Source: Plasmodiophora brassicae
Taxonomy: Eukaryota > Endomyxa: Phytomyxea > Phytomyxea > Plasmodiophorida
NCBI GenBank assembly: GCA_036867785.1
Contig: CP145409.1
Span: 434,001 to 498,000 of the forward strand
Direction: 5' to 3'
Length of the DNA stretch: 64,000 nucleotides
Made by a program: the position numbers and the translations under genes. Below, piece by piece: positions 1 through 14,000 of the stretch; within the stretch, counting starts at the first letter, position 1; each line of letters opens with the position of its first letter. The notes below the pieces were generated by a model. That model was not told the origin of the DNA, did no database searches, and saw nothing but the letters and a program-made list of their open reading frames with translations.

Positions 1-315
1 CGAATGCATGACGCTCCACATGCGGTATCCAGGCGCTTGGGCTTCATTTCCATCCCTATTGCATGCGTTCTGTTGCGGGGCGTGAACCAGGCAGTGTCGC
101 TTCCTCGCTTTGCTGGTTCTCTACCTCAGCCGTTCGTTGTCGCTGTTGCCATTTTGATATTCTGCATCTTGCTCGCTCTCAAGGTTGTGATCAATTTGTC
201 GCTTCTTGGAGTATCCGCTGCACTAGCTGTAAATCCGCCAAGTCATGTTCAAACGTATCGAACCGTTGAAAGGTATTCGGTGTTCGTTGCTGCACCAACA
301 AATATATTTGCATGA
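1..315 (+). CDS. TAPT1-like multi-span membrane protein, 3' terminal exon (partial)
   Basis: The reading frame is open from the window edge and stops at 313-315. It encodes about 104 residues with at least two hydrophobic segments, roughly residues 14-28 and 42-75. The start reads HAVSRRLGFISIPIACVLLR, which resembles the late conserved segment of the TAPT1/POD1 family (an RRxGFxPxPLAxxLxR pattern followed by a span ending near a short soluble tail). TAPT1-like proteins are multi-pass membrane proteins linked to ER and ciliary or centrosomal trafficking. The ATG at position 4 is internal, so the true start lies outside the window. The family call rests on one short block and is tentative. Confidence 0.5.
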   Translation, partial: RMHDAPHAVSRRLGFISIPIACVLLRGVNQAVSLPRFAGSLPQPFVVAVAILIFCILLALKVVINLSLLGVSAALAVNPPSHVQTYRTVERYSVFVAAPTNIFA

Positions 316-2028
316 TTTATCGACTAACTGTCCAATTGCTAAACGGCATTCACTTTATTCTCTCGTATAGCAATTGGACACAGTTTGCAAATGTGTGCTA
401 GAAACGCATCTCCAGCGTGCGCTGCCGTTGCATCGAGGTCGTCGAATCGCCAGCGTCAATCCCGCTGTCTTGTAAGGCGGGCGCAGTGGGAACGTTGGTG
501 ACAACCAAAGAGTACAGCGGCGAAGTGTTACTGGCCCTTGCTTGATGAATCGAGATAACAGAGTTCGGGATCAAATCGCATCCTTGTCGTCAGCTTGACA
601 GGGCCCCTGAAGCGAAATTAATGTCCCCCGCTGTTGACCAAGTCGATGTCGCCATTCCCGGTGATAACGAGTTTTCGAATCTCTGCCATGATCGCAGGCT
701 GGGATCCCCAGCCTACAAGGTGCTGCGTGATGCCGAGGTGAAGCAACACAGCATCCAGCGGAAGCAAGCGTTCAGGAGAATACTTGAAAACGTACCTAAC
801 ACCGGGAAAGGCGACATCGACTTGGTCAACAGCTGGGACTTTAACGGGACTGGAAAGTGCTGCACTGGATTAGTTGCCGGCCAGGTCTACAGAATGCCGG
901 TCCACAGGAGTCGAGCAGACTCGATCAGGTACGTTGCGTCCCGCGCTTCTCTGGCTCTCTCTCTCTCTCTTCGTTCTGGAAACTGAATTCAACCACGAGT
1001 CATGACAATCCCAAATATCCGGGCATCTGGCCTGCCAGGGTATCCTCCATGGTCATGGACATCGCCTGTCGCTCCAGAGTTTCCGGGGAACCAGATGCAA
1101 CGTGAACGTTTACGGGCAAGGGTCGGTGATTGACTGGGCCGCACTGCTCCCTTTGCTGAGCGCCCCTCTTTGTGGATCGTCTGGAACCCGATTCGCAGGA
1201 ACACGTCCACTGGTCCATTTAGACGCACTTCATTGTACGCAGGCAAAGGCGCATGCATCATTACTGATCGGAAGATCGGTTCAGTAGACATCAGTGTCTG
1301 GAAACCCGCATTCGCGCAGCGTGTTCTTTTAATATTTGGGATACCAGCCGCATAGCCCCCCGTGAGGGCAAGCTGCTCAGACTTTTGATCACAGGTTAGC
1401 TCGCATCTTTACGAGCGGCTGGAGAAGCGTGCCCGCAAGGAGAACGTACAACAGCGCCACCAGAAGGACCAGACGGGGACAATCACTATCCATGTCAGGT
1501 TTAAGATTAAAATCGAACCGACCGTCTGACGTTACTCCAATCCAGTTGTGCCTACCTAGTAGCCGCCTATCTCAGGCTGAGACCCGTCAATCCAATACTA
1601 GTTTAACGTCAGACGGCTTGTCCCACAACGTTGGCTAAGCATGACTATGTTTGATGGAAAACAATCGAGGCGCGGTACAATCTGTCAGGTCTGCCTTCGC
1701 GCTTGTCAGCGAGGTCGGGTAGACCGGTGCGACTTTTCGCGAATACTCCCGAACAGAGTAGTAGTACCTGGCGGATACAAGTAGTGGACTAACAGTCGTT
1801 TCCAGGGAAACAGTCGATCCCAGTTCCGCTCGTCCTGCTGACGATGCTGCATTGAGAGTTCGCGGATCGGCGCGGATCAACAACCGTCGATCAGGCCAGA
1901 GGTAACGTTTTTTGGATTCCCCCTCGACCGGCGTGAGACGCAGGCGCCGCGGTCATTTTGCCTGGCGTGAATTTTCTACAGCGGCAGGTCGACGCGCGGA
2001 CGTGGTGCGCGTCCAGTTGCACTAGTGC
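316..2028. other. Intergenic region without a recognisable gene
   Basis: About 1.7 kb separates the TAPT1-like exon from the HECT ligase gene. Several short frames are open (for example 621-986 on plus, 989-1291 on minus), but none shows a recognisable motif, so I do not call them. A short CT run lies at 955-971. A 13-bp inverted repeat (CCGTCTGACGTTA at 1522-1534, its complement at 1604-1616) is the only structured element seen. The region presumably holds the 3' UTR of the upstream gene and the promoter of the downstream one. Confidence 0.5.
1522..1616. repeat. 13-bp perfect inverted repeat with 69-bp spacer
   Basis: The arms are CCGTCTGACGTTA (1522-1534) and TAACGTCAGACGG (1604-1616). It could be a decayed MITE or a chance palindrome; no target-site duplication is obvious. 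Confidence 0.45.
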
Positions 2029-5000
2029 ATGGGCAGGCGTCGCAGCGTTGATGAATTTGATGTCGAGACTCGCCCGGAGCTGCTGATCCAGGTTCTTAGC
2101 AATGCCCGCGCTGTTCTCGAACGCTATCATACGTTAGAAGGCGCCGTCGAGCCGGGCACTGATCGATCCGGCGCATCATCCCAGTTAGGCATCGATGCAG
2201 AACTGCACGCTGGATGTATACCGTTTGAAAAGGTATGGGGTCGATTCAAATGTATACAACCTGGCCATATTCTGATGTATCGACAAAGGACGGTGAGCGT
2301 ATCGAAGCAATGCTTAAAATATGGGATGCCGATCTGAATAGGTTTGACATGGCGCGCTCAACGTTTTCAAACATGTTGGAAAAACGAATCGCCGTGCTGG
2401 AGAGTTTTCTGGCGGCCGCCTCATCGCCCCAGTCTGTTGATGCGACACAGAATACTTCTGTCCAAGGAGTACCGCCTCCACTGGCCTCCATGACACTGCC
2501 TAGATCGAGCTTGTCGGAAATCGAAGGATCGGATCCTTCGACCTGGCCTGAAACATTGAAGGCACTGGTCAAGGCGTTCGCTAAAATGGAGATACTTCAG
2601 CTTCGGAATGAGAGTTGTGAGGCAGCTACACAGTTTCTGGATGCTTCTCAGAAACATTGGCAGCTCGCTCTGGCCTCTGAGGAACCAGACCAACACGCAC
2701 AAGCTTTTGTCGTGCAGAGAATTGTTTCGGTTTTGACCATGTTTGCCGTTCTGTATGGTTCCCTGCACTCCGTTCTTGTAGCCATCCGGATTCTTCTCGA
2801 AGGTGCATCAATGTTTCCTTCGTTGACTATGCAGCTTTCAGGCAATGTCCACAGCCTCGGCCGATTCCAAGCTCAGTTGGACCTCTCGTTACCTTGGAAC
2901 AAAGCTGTCTTCAGTACCTGGTCTGAACCTGGCTCAGCTCCCAAACGTGACGCTGCAAAAGGAAAAGGAATTGCTAACGATGGTAATTTCCTCTACATCC
3001 ACAATGGGTGTGGTCTGCATAAGGTTGGAACCGGGCTGCATGGGACAGTTCGTGGTCATGTCTATGCCCACCGTAAGAACTATCGCAACAAGGAGCTTGT
3101 ACATCTAGCCTGTATCAACAAAACCCTGTACGCCCTCTCTAACCAGTTCGAGTGGCCGTTCGTTGACGCGATCGATTGTTCTGAACTGAACGACATCGGC
3201 CTTGTTCAACTGGGTTATGATCCAGAAACGAGCGTTCCTGAAAAACGTGCCGACTCTCTCCAGTTTATGATATCTGATGGAGCTCATCTCTATTTATTTG
3301 ACCAAGATTCACAGGAAGAAAACAGTCGTAAAGACACGGGCAGTGATTCATCCACACGAATGCCTCAGATAGCCATCTACGTTTACGAGACCTCACCTGA
3401 TAATGATCGGCCCGAGTCTGGCGGTCGGACGCCTGGCCGATTCGCGCAAGAAACAAAGGTTAAATCTGATCCGTATGCTGTTTTAATGGATGTGTGCTTA
3501 CGCTCAGTGCGAATGCAGGCGCTTGCCCAGAGCTTGTGGAAGAATTTTGCTTATCGTTTCCCACTTTCGCTTTGTACAATTGCACTTAAGGTTTCTCGAA
3601 ATGATCCTAACGCTGCCGGTCGATGGCTGCTGAACCATGGAAGCTCCTTCGACGGCTGTTCAAGGGTCCGACTGTGCAGGAGATTTCTACTACAGCCTAT
3701 GAGTTAGTCTATCATTGGTACGAAGTAACCCTATATTGAACTCGTTGACAGGTGGCTTAACCATTGGGCTTCTTTCGAGATCTCTCGTTTACGTCACTGG
3801 CCACCAACTCGTCGTTGTAATTCCGCCGTACACGAACGATTGCAATGATAGCGTAATCCGTCGTCGGGACATTCCAGCAAAAGGCATTCATTTTCTTGCA
3901 TTCAGAGTGAATGGCTGGGGAGGGTGTTCGACTGCCATACGGGCAACCTGATTGCTGAGCAGAGCGGCGGAATTTCAGCCACCGGATTAAATGGTCTCTG
4001 GATCGTCCTTGTAAGCTATGTATTTACTGACTGTTCTGCATGAAGCTTGCTACGATGCCGTGAATGACGTAATCTGGAACTCGCATTTGCCGAGCTTTAT
4101 CCAATTCCAGGCATTACATAACCATGGTCCGAGGCTTCAACTCTCGAATTCGTTGCTACCCGGGTTTGCGGCAATGTCTGTGGAGGCCATGATCGAGGGG
4201 TTGGGGAACATGGAGAACCCGCGTCTATTTGATGTCGCGGTGTTCCTTATGTGCCACGCCATGCGATGCCTCAAACAACGGTATACCATTTTTGCAGGAT
4301 GGGTGTCTCTGAAGCACCAACCGTTTCGAATAGGTCGATTATGGAGCCAGAATCAAACACAGTGGACGATGAGTCGGGAAATGATCACCCTAAATCCAAG
4401 AAGAGGTCACGCCGCAAGTTAAGCCGGGTAAGTTGGAAGGTTTGACACCGCTCCTCGTTTTCTCAACGTGTGTGACAAACAATGCCTAGGCGAAAAAACA
4501 AGCCAATGCCGCCCGATCACCTTCAGGCACCGCACCGTCTCCATATCCGTCGACACCGTTATGCTTCGAGCTCTCCGATAAGATGTTAGAAGCCATTGCA
4601 TATCGACATGCTTAGCAGACTAAACTTCCCCAATCCTAGGTTCAACGAATTACTTACCCTATCAAAGAACCTAGCAACAATGTTGCTTGCAATGGACCCG
4701 GGAGACAAGAAAGTTCCACGCACAGCTTTCCTTTTGATATCGACTTTTCGGCTTCTACGATATCATTTTGAGGAAATCGTTTCTGTCTCTGGCCCTTCTG
4801 AATGTACACCTATATTTGATGCCTCAAGCATATCGGATCACTTGCAACGTATGCTTGTGTCGCCGTTTCCTTTGGCGTATTGTTCGGATATTCGACAAGA
4901 AGCTGGCCTTGCCTTGACCGCTGGCTTTCGTCTACTATTCCTCACGGATTCTTCCCAGATGGATTTTATTTCACAAACCATCAAGTCGGCCCTACTCCTG

Positions 5001-8000
5001 CCGCATCAGGCAGCTCAGAGTACAGAGTTCTCAGAGCAGCTAATGCATTGGCTTGCGCAGAATATTCAGGATTTTGAGTTTGTCTGGCGTCTACCATTGG
5101 ATCTTGTTGAGCTGGTGTTTGAGCTGTGCGCGAAGAACCCGTACTGCAACGGCAACTCTGGATCTCACGCTCTGCTTTTGGCGATTGTCAATGCATATGT
5201 AACTCAGTTGCCGATCTCAAGCGCTTCGCCTCCGGAAATGTCGACTGGTTGGCTAGTCGCATTCTCATTGCGGCTCTTTGAACAGGTGCGCAAATTGGTC
5301 GACTATCGTGCTGCTCATGAAGAAAAGCTCGGTGGTATTCGGCGTCAAAACAGCAGAGCGCAAACCGACCTGCAAGCATCAATTATTGCAATTCTTCCGA
5401 CAATTCTTCCGTCTCTCGGGATCGTCATTCGAGATGCCACATTGTCGTCAGCCCAAATCCTTCACCTTTTGTCGTCAACATCGACACTAATTTCTTCGTT
5501 CAATAACCTCAATAAGGCACTTCCATCAAGTGCGGCTGAGGATCGGACGTACTGCGACAATGTTGCTACCGAGCTACGGAACGAAGTCGTCGTCGAGTCA
5601 TCGCATCCATATGCCAATGGAGCGAACGTTATTCGCGAGACAATCTACTTCCCCACGTCTCACGCGATATCGATAACGTTCGACCCCCGATGTTCGACGA
5701 AAGACCACATGGACCAGTTAGTATTCTATACGGACGTCGCCATGGTAAGGAGAATCGTGCCTGTGTTTTCTTACAATCTGACTTTGAATAGAATTGTCGA
5801 GCTCCCATCGGCCCGTTCTTCGGCAATGAGCAGGATCGCAATGCGAACTGGCTGAAACGTCCTGTCATTATAGCAGGCTCGACACTATCGTTGTCGTTTT
5901 CGGCACGATCGCAGCCGCGCGATGGCGACAAAACCCGATGGGGCTTTCGGTGCGCGTTTCGTGGCATTTCGTTCACTACTCTATCCTTCACCTTAGATGT
6001 ACAGTCGCTGTTATGCTCAGCAGCAGGTAATGTGATATAGCTTGTCAGTACATTTCCAGTCCATGACACGTTTCGCAGGACTTTTCTGCAGCTCCCTTAT
6101 CCGTGGACCACCTGTAGTTGACAGCGAAAGTTTCTTTGACGATTGGGTTCACAGGTCCCTTATAACAGAGGGTCTGGAGCGATACGATCTAGACGACGAT
6201 GACGCTAAGGCTTTGCGGTTATGTCCTGTCGTTGTTAACGATGACAGCTCTTCAAATTGCTTTTCAAAATCCGATAGCGTGTTGCGGTCTATCATTGACG
6301 GCACTGCATCATCACTGCTGACATTACTGCAGCAGCATGAGTATCGTTTTATTGGGAACCATCTGATTCGCAGTCTTCCGACACCTATCCAACAAGGTTA
6401 ACCCATTCGGTTGTCTATAACTCCGCCGCTAAACGTGATGACAGATTGGCAACGGTGCATTCGTGCTGTAATGGCATGTATGATTAAGCACTCCGGGCTC
6501 TTGTTCGAATTCCTACAGGCGACTCGTAAACATGAGAATTGTTTCAGCGAAGGGGAGAATGGTGCCGACGGTCCCTCGTTATACGACAAGTTTCGCATGG
6601 TATCGGTGTCGGCACAGAGTCTTCAGGTCGGATACGTGGTACTGTTTGCCTTGTGGAAAGCACTGAGCTCTGCAATTGCAGGATTGGATGCTTCACCAGG
6701 TCCAAGCAATTCGTCGCTGGCACACCTTTCTGGTCGACCACCATCAACCAACAGTTACCCAACTTAACGAAGAGTTTGGTCATAGTGATGACCATTTCAA
6801 CTTGCTTGCGATATGCGGATACCTTGGGGTTGATACGACGTCTTTGGATTCCAGTGGCAGTGATCTTAATCCGGTCTTTTCTGCTATTGCGGAGCTGACG
6901 GCTGCGTCGCCCATTTCTGTTTCGCCATATGAGTACATCTGTGGCCATGTTAGTCGCGCTGCAGAGGAGTTGATGATGTTCAAGGCCTCATTCCCAGAAT
7001 CAGACTTCCCGGATTCCTCTCTGGATGTTCCAGATATTTGGCGATCGCGCAGTGTCGCTACCAACTTGAATTCTACTGCCCAGAGCCCAATTATGCGGAC
7101 GCTTTCAGTTCCTGTCCTCCCACGTGATAACGCTCTCACCGCTTTACCAGCGGCTCAAAAAGGATTTGAGTCACGCGTTCATCACTTGCGTACCTCCATT
7201 CAAAACTACCAGCACTGGAAGCTATGGCGGCAAACTGTTTCACAATCGGCAGCCTCAGCGAGGAAGGATTCACCCATGTCACCCCTTGAATCTATCCTGG
7301 GTTTGGTACGCAGGCGTATGAAGCCCAACCAAATGCTGAAGATAGCTCATACGCACTACCTTCGCCTGAGGTATCGCATCGCCGGGTTGCACACTCTTTC
7401 AGAACTGGTCCGCTCTATATGCTTCGGCAGTTCCCGCATTGCACTCCTTGGTAGGCTTCAAAGTTCCTTGCGTGAAAGCAGTTGTAACAGCGCGGCGTCT
7501 TTGGAGGCCGGCGTTTGCTGCTGTCCATCCGTTTGGCGCGAGTCCTTGCTTGCGTCATTCGGCTCTTTGTTCTCGACTTTAATTGTATTCATTTCTGACG
7601 GCTCCGCTCCCCTCGCTGTACGCATGCTAGCGTTTCGCGACGTTTACGGGATCGATTTTGACGCTCACCACTGTCGCTTAATCGAAACTTGGCGTATGCT
7701 TGACAACGTAACCAACGTTGTTATGCACCCGAAGGTGAATCTTTCGATTACTAGTAAGGGGTCAACGAAAGTTCAAGAAGATTTCCTTGATGCTGTTTGG
7801 GCGGCGTTGCGGCTGGTCGCTTTCCGGATGCTTCGATTCTCTGCGGATGACTTGCAAGGTACGCTTCCCGTTGTGATAAGTGGGTATTCTGTTCTGATTT
7901 GTTATCGCAGACGATATAGCGCTCTCTGTTGTTCTTCTGGATGTCAAGCGGTTTCAGCGTACTGTTTTTCAGTCACTTCTAAGTATTCTGCGTCATTTCC

Positions 8001-11000
8001 TCGGAATATCTTCGGCCGACGAGTCCCAGCGTATTGCATCAAACCGTTATATTCAACGTGTTGCTTCCCTTTTAATGCTCGTCTCCCCGCTGCCCAGTAT
8101 TTCGCTGCTGAACCGGCCTGAGTTTCTACAGTGCTTTGCCGTAGTATTGAAACATCCGGCGTATTACCCGCTACGTGTTGTCCGTTTAATTGTTCGTTTG
8201 GCTAGGTACATCATGATTATTGAATTCCTATGGCTTGCTAGACTAAGTCGGTTGCTCTCAGGACCGTGCTATCAGTTGTTTCCCCGATGTCTGTCGTTGA
8301 GTTGTTTCCGGACCATTTTCCAACTCTATTGATTAGAGTGATTGCGGATCTGGTTGTCAGTGATGCCGAGCCCAACACCAAATCAAAGTTTTGTGTCATC
8401 GCGCACCCATCACCTGGGATGAACCAAGCTTGGTGGGTCCGGATTGTGACTCATGAGATACCAGAACTTGTGTCTGGGTCCCCTCCGATGGACGATCCGT
8501 CCTTTCAGCTTGCAGAGCAATTACATCGAGAGGAAGCTGAACAAGCATATGCCATTCGCTCCACATATCGGTCAGGGCCAGATAGTATACCCTTAAAGGA
8601 AATCGGTGGTGGATCTGTCCAATTTCTAGCCGACAACGTCGTCATCTGCGTATGTAATGATTTTACTGTTGTCATTCTCTCGCTCACACACTGTTCTTCA
8701 GAAAGATGGTTTTGCAACTGTCGTCGGTGAAGTGAGCATCACCTCCGGTCGATGGTATTTTGAACTTATTCTGCAATCCTCCGGGGTTATGCAAGTCGGA
8801 TGGTGCACTCTTGATATGGTTGCGTCAAGCTCTTCAGGCAATGGAATTGGTGATGATCGGCGGAGTTGGGCATATGACGGTATTGTTGCTTGTTCCAGAA
8901 AATACTCGCTGTCTCATTTCAGTCTCATTCGATGTTATAGGCAGGCGTTTATCGAAATGGCATGGTGATCAAAGTCGCTACAGTTCGAAACGGTGGCAGG
9001 CGGGAGATGTCGTTGGCGTTGCGATTGACCTCCATGATCGGGTGATGCGCTACTACCTCAACGGTGTGGACCTTGGCATTGCCTTCTCTGGCCTCGAAGA
9101 AATAGGGGAACATGGTGGCGTTAGACCCGCATGCTCATTTGCTGCTGGTGAACGAGCACGTTTTGTTTTCGACGCGACGCAGTTTCGATCGAGTTTGCCA
9201 GAAGGCTATTTCCCACTGGAGGGCGATAAGCCGATGCCGCGAAACAATCCTCTTGGACGCTCGCATTCAATTTGGTGTGATTTGACACAACTTGGCCAAG
9301 CTGTGGTCTGGAGAGATAACTCGGATGGCTGTCTTTCAATGGCGTCCCGCTTATCAAGGCATGGCGCCATTGTAACTGTGGTCCGCGAGGCATCCCTTGA
9401 GTCATGTAGCAACAAAGGTGCTTCCACCGTGCACAATGTGTTTCGTCTGAACGGTCGAGGCGCGAGAGCGATGGCTTCTGAATTCATTTCATTGGCTCGG
9501 TTTTTATTAAGTCCGACGCTATGCACCCGTGCTTGGTCCGAATCGCTTTCGTCGACCATTAACGCTGTTATTGAGGCTTATAAGGACGTTGCAGACACAT
9601 CTGCAACGTCCAGGCTGCTTCTGGGTTGCCTTTGTGTTCTGGGCGGATTTTCTGAGCCACTTCGGATTGGTGGTTATGTTGACATTGACGATGAAATCGG
9701 AGGACGAAATTTGGGTGTCATTCTTGATTCCATACCAGGCAGTGCTGTTGTGTCTGTGGCCATGCTTGATCGCCCACTTGACGCAACGATGTCGTCGTCG
9801 AACCTTGGAACCTCTCTTCGTGGCTCCGTTACTACGGTGAGAAAGCCAAGCGTTGTCGACACTACGTCAGATCCTGCAACGAGAACTTCTCTGGCTCACC
9901 GGATACGTGTTGATAAGATCCGTACAAGGTCCGAATTTGATGTTGATCTCATGAATGATTTCCCGCTTTCGAAAACGCACGTCGCTTGTTTTATTAGCCT
10001 CAGCTCTATTCAGCAGCATTCAGAAGGACGGTGGATGCTGTTGGAGTTGCAGCTTAGATCCATGCTGGTCCTTGAGTCCTTACTTCGCCTTGCGAACACC
10101 GATGACTCTCCTTCTATCCGCTTGGCTACCAAGCACTTTCGAGGCCTGGCGCGATCATCTTCTTGGCGTAACTTCCAGTACGAACGGGTTCGAAACGTCG
10201 TTGAACGATCGCGCGATCGTGTTTGGGATCTTTCGAGTGACTGCTTTGGATGGTTTGCTCAGCCTCCGGTGCCCGGAACGACGTCCAATACTGCTTTTGA
10301 AGAGCTTTGTGAAACTTCCACACCGTCGGCCTCTGTCGACAGCAACGAGCTTTTTGTTTATGGTTCAAGCTGTTACTTGGAGCAATCTGGTGTTGGTGCT
10401 ATAGCGGACGATACTTCGATACAAAGAATGGTTCGGTATTGGGAGAGCCGGATCATTCCTCACATTCAGGATTACGTCCGCGGGTCATTCCGGGACTACG
10501 AGATGGTCTACTTTTTCGAGCAACTGCGGCAACCGCTTCGTGCTGGCGATGTCGCATCAGCCATGAAGATCGTGTACACGTTATGTAACCAGCGTGTTCC
10601 TGACACTGTTCAATTTCCAGCGCTGGATCATGACTGGTCGCAGCTCATGGCTGAAGATATTTCCGTTGGGCAGGCACTCTACGTCGCCCAGCCGTCTCGG
10701 TCGGTCTCTGACGGGCTTGACGGCGGGCTTCCTTTGCAAATGGCAAATCGCATAGGAACAGTTCAAGCAGTGCGGCCCGAGAAAGATCTTGTGATGCTTC
10801 AGGTCTACTTCGAAGATGAAGCGATACTCAGGAGTGCTTGGTTTCCAGTGAACGTTTTAAGAGAACCTGAACAAATGGATTCCGTCGGTAGTACCGAGAG
10901 TGTCGACAGTATTCGAACTATTTCAGACGCTCTTGAGTTTCTTCAGTCTGCTCTTGCCCCACTTCCTGTGTTGCTGGCACGGCGGTCGATTGTATCACTC

Positions 11001-14000
11001 TGCTCGCAGACTTCTCATTTCATTGCAAATCAGTTGCAAGCAGCCCGGGATCCTGGAGAACTGCTTTTCGCTTCACTGTCGCAGTGTCTACAGTGCTCCT
11101 TGCCCAATGTTGGCACAGCATTGGTGGAGCATGTCGCTACTATTGAGCGTTTTGAGCGAAACCTTGCCGATGCATTGGCATCCTCTGATGCTCAGTTTGC
11201 TGATCAAATTCTCGATTTTATGGAAAAGTCTCTGACAACTGCATCTGCGTTTCTCTCATCCAACACTCGAGTGGTGCTGTCCGGTATCGACTCGCTACCC
11301 CAACCGTACTTTACTCCAGGCGCAGCGTCATTCGTGGTCGAATTCGCACAAGACGCGTTCCTCCCTGCTAACACGACGTTTTCGGTATTTGCTGACGCAG
11401 AATGCACGCGCCCTATACGTCATTACGTTGGCGGGAAGTCTGGCTGTGGACGTCTACAACACTGCACGGTAGAAGGCGATAGATTTTGGATGCGTGCTGG
11501 AGAGCGCCCGGATGCATCGGCTTTTGAAGGTTTCCGAGTTCGGGTCACAGCGTTATCGCCAGACTTCGCACTCTCGTTCTGGATTATCCGGTTCTTGATG
11601 GAGCATTCCCTGCCTTGTTTCGGCGAGAACCGGTCACGCATCGCGTTTGAATCAATTGTACGCCTTTTCGCCCGATTCGACCTTGTCCATATGGCGCCGT
11701 CGCCAGTGAAACAAGTGATTTTGGCTCTCGTATATGACCTTGTCGGCCTATGCGAAACAACATCGTATTTGAGCAATCAAGATATTGCCCAGTCAGCTCT
11801 TGTACACATTGCTGAACTGCAACCTGAATTAATTGGTCTGCTGGCTGATGAAACAGTCAAACCTGTGTTCACGTCATACGTTCAACAACTGTTGGACCTC
11901 CAGGTTCGCGCCGACTACCTACGTCATCCAGACATTCGACTTGCGAAGTCGTTCGATCCCGGTTCTCCCCTATCGTTCGGTAGCGAACCCGCCGACGATG
12001 GTGCAGCCGAGGACGTACCCGTCGATAACAGTTGGGCGTGCCCTATTTGCACCCTTGTTAATGAGGACTCGTCTGCAATCTGCTGTGCCTGTGAAAATCC
12101 TCGGCCAGCGGTCGTCGAGAGCGCAAGCCTTCGTGAAACAGCTCCGCTATCTCCTTACACAGTCGACCGGTTACGCGAAGCAGCGTCCACCCGTTTTGAT
12201 CATGTCGTTGGTCTTGTCGGTATAATGAAATGGCTGTTGGGCGTCGTAGATATCGACGCTTGTGCTCCCTCGCAAGCCATTTTACATGCTGCATGGGAAG
12301 TAAGCCGTCGAGAGAGCATCCAGCCTCGACTGGTTGTTGTTGACGGCATTCCGATCACCCACACGGAGAGCGATGCCAGAGCGCATCTTCTGCGTTCGCT
12401 GGAGAAAGTGTCAGCGATCAGCGGTGTACCTTATCTTGTCGATTTGGAATCCATTTTCTTTGGCTTCAATCCCGTAGGTTCCTATCCATTACGTTCGTAA
12501 TATTGCTTTGTGACCATTTCTGCGTCGTACAGGAATTGCCTCCATCGGACACGTTAGAGGATGCAGCAACATTCCTGTCACAAGCTCCGAAAATGGTCGT
12601 CTTCGAGCACGACTTTCCTCTGGACAATAATGGTATTGTTTGGTACCTGGGAACCCGAGCATGCACGGAACCATTTACAAATCCTGTGCATCTTGGACTT
12701 GTCGGAGTTACAGCATCGTCCCTCCAACACGACTCCACGTCTGCAGACGCCGTTGTAGGACGCGACGTTGTACGATGTGTCACAACTCCAGCTGAAAATC
12801 AGGTTTGGCTATATCTTGATCTTCCATTTAGTTGTTAATTGTCTGCTAACTGTCTTCGTTTAGTGGTTCGAAATTGAGTTCAAGGACATGCTGATCAGCC
12901 CGACGCATTACACACTTCGTCATTATATTTCTTGGCACACGGAGGCCTTGCGCAACTGGCGGTTTGAGGCTCTCGGATCTGATGGCAACTGGATATGCCT
13001 TCACGAAGCGGTTAACGATGAATCCTTGTCGGCAAAAGGAGCCGCCCACACGTGGCATTTGCCACCTGTTCCGACTGGCCAAGAGTCATCATTCTCCAAA
13101 TTCCGCATCTTCATGACTGGCCTCAATTCGAATAAGCATTGGTATCTTGCTCTCTCAGGGTTTGAGATCTATGGCTCCGTTACCAGCGAATCAATCGTCC
13201 AAAAATTGCCTATTCGATCGTCCAACCGGTTCGCCGTGTTTCAGTTGCTGAACGGATCGTCACCTGATGTTCTAGATTCCCTGGTCAACGGATTGAATGG
13301 CTCTGTACTTGAATGGCCTGATTGGTTCCGTTCGCGAGTCACTATTCAACGGTTCATCGACATTCCGGAAACTGACGCTCGCATAACAACGTATTTGAAA
13401 TCTCGTCTGGTAAATGTCGAGTCATCGAGTCTTACCGAGGGATTCCGAAACGCTATTGGTGAAATCTTTGGTGCCAAAACTATTCGCGAATCACACCGCC
13501 TGTTGCTATCTCCGACAACGCTGGAACAAGTATCGTTTGCTGCTCACTGGCCTTTGCCTAGCGCCGCGCCAGGCGACGCCGAAGAAGTGGTGCAGGTTGA
13601 CGCCATGTGTACGTTGTTCCAAACGTCAATACTGGATGGGAGTGCTGATCCGCTGTCCATCTGGAGCTGGCTTTTTTCTCTTGGATTCGACTTAAAATTC
13701 GTTCGTTGCTCGGTGCCCTCAGAAACGACGGCCGAAGCCCAACAATCCGCTTGGACAAAGCTACCAACTTCAGCACATTTAGACTATTTGGAATTTATTC
13801 ATGGCGCAGCAGACGGGTGCGGTGCAGATTCCCTGTTGACATTCCCGATCTCGGAGCTGCCTTGCACAGAACGGGACTTAATCGGGCTTAAAGACCTAAC
13901 ACTGCATGCCGCCAATACTGGTCTTCTTTCGCCCGAGTCTATGCGCCTGCGACTGATTGTCTTGCAGCAGTTCAACCGCATGGTTATTGAGATGCTGCCT

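Noticed and set aside
650-700. Possible tRNA T-loop (TTTTCGAATCT)
   Set aside because: No matching A box or acceptor stem could be found upstream; no tRNA gene was supported anywhere in the window.
621-986. 121-codon plus-strand frame upstream of the HECT ligase
   Set aside because: No motif, ends in a CT simple repeat, and no coding-like pattern. Kept only as intergenic.
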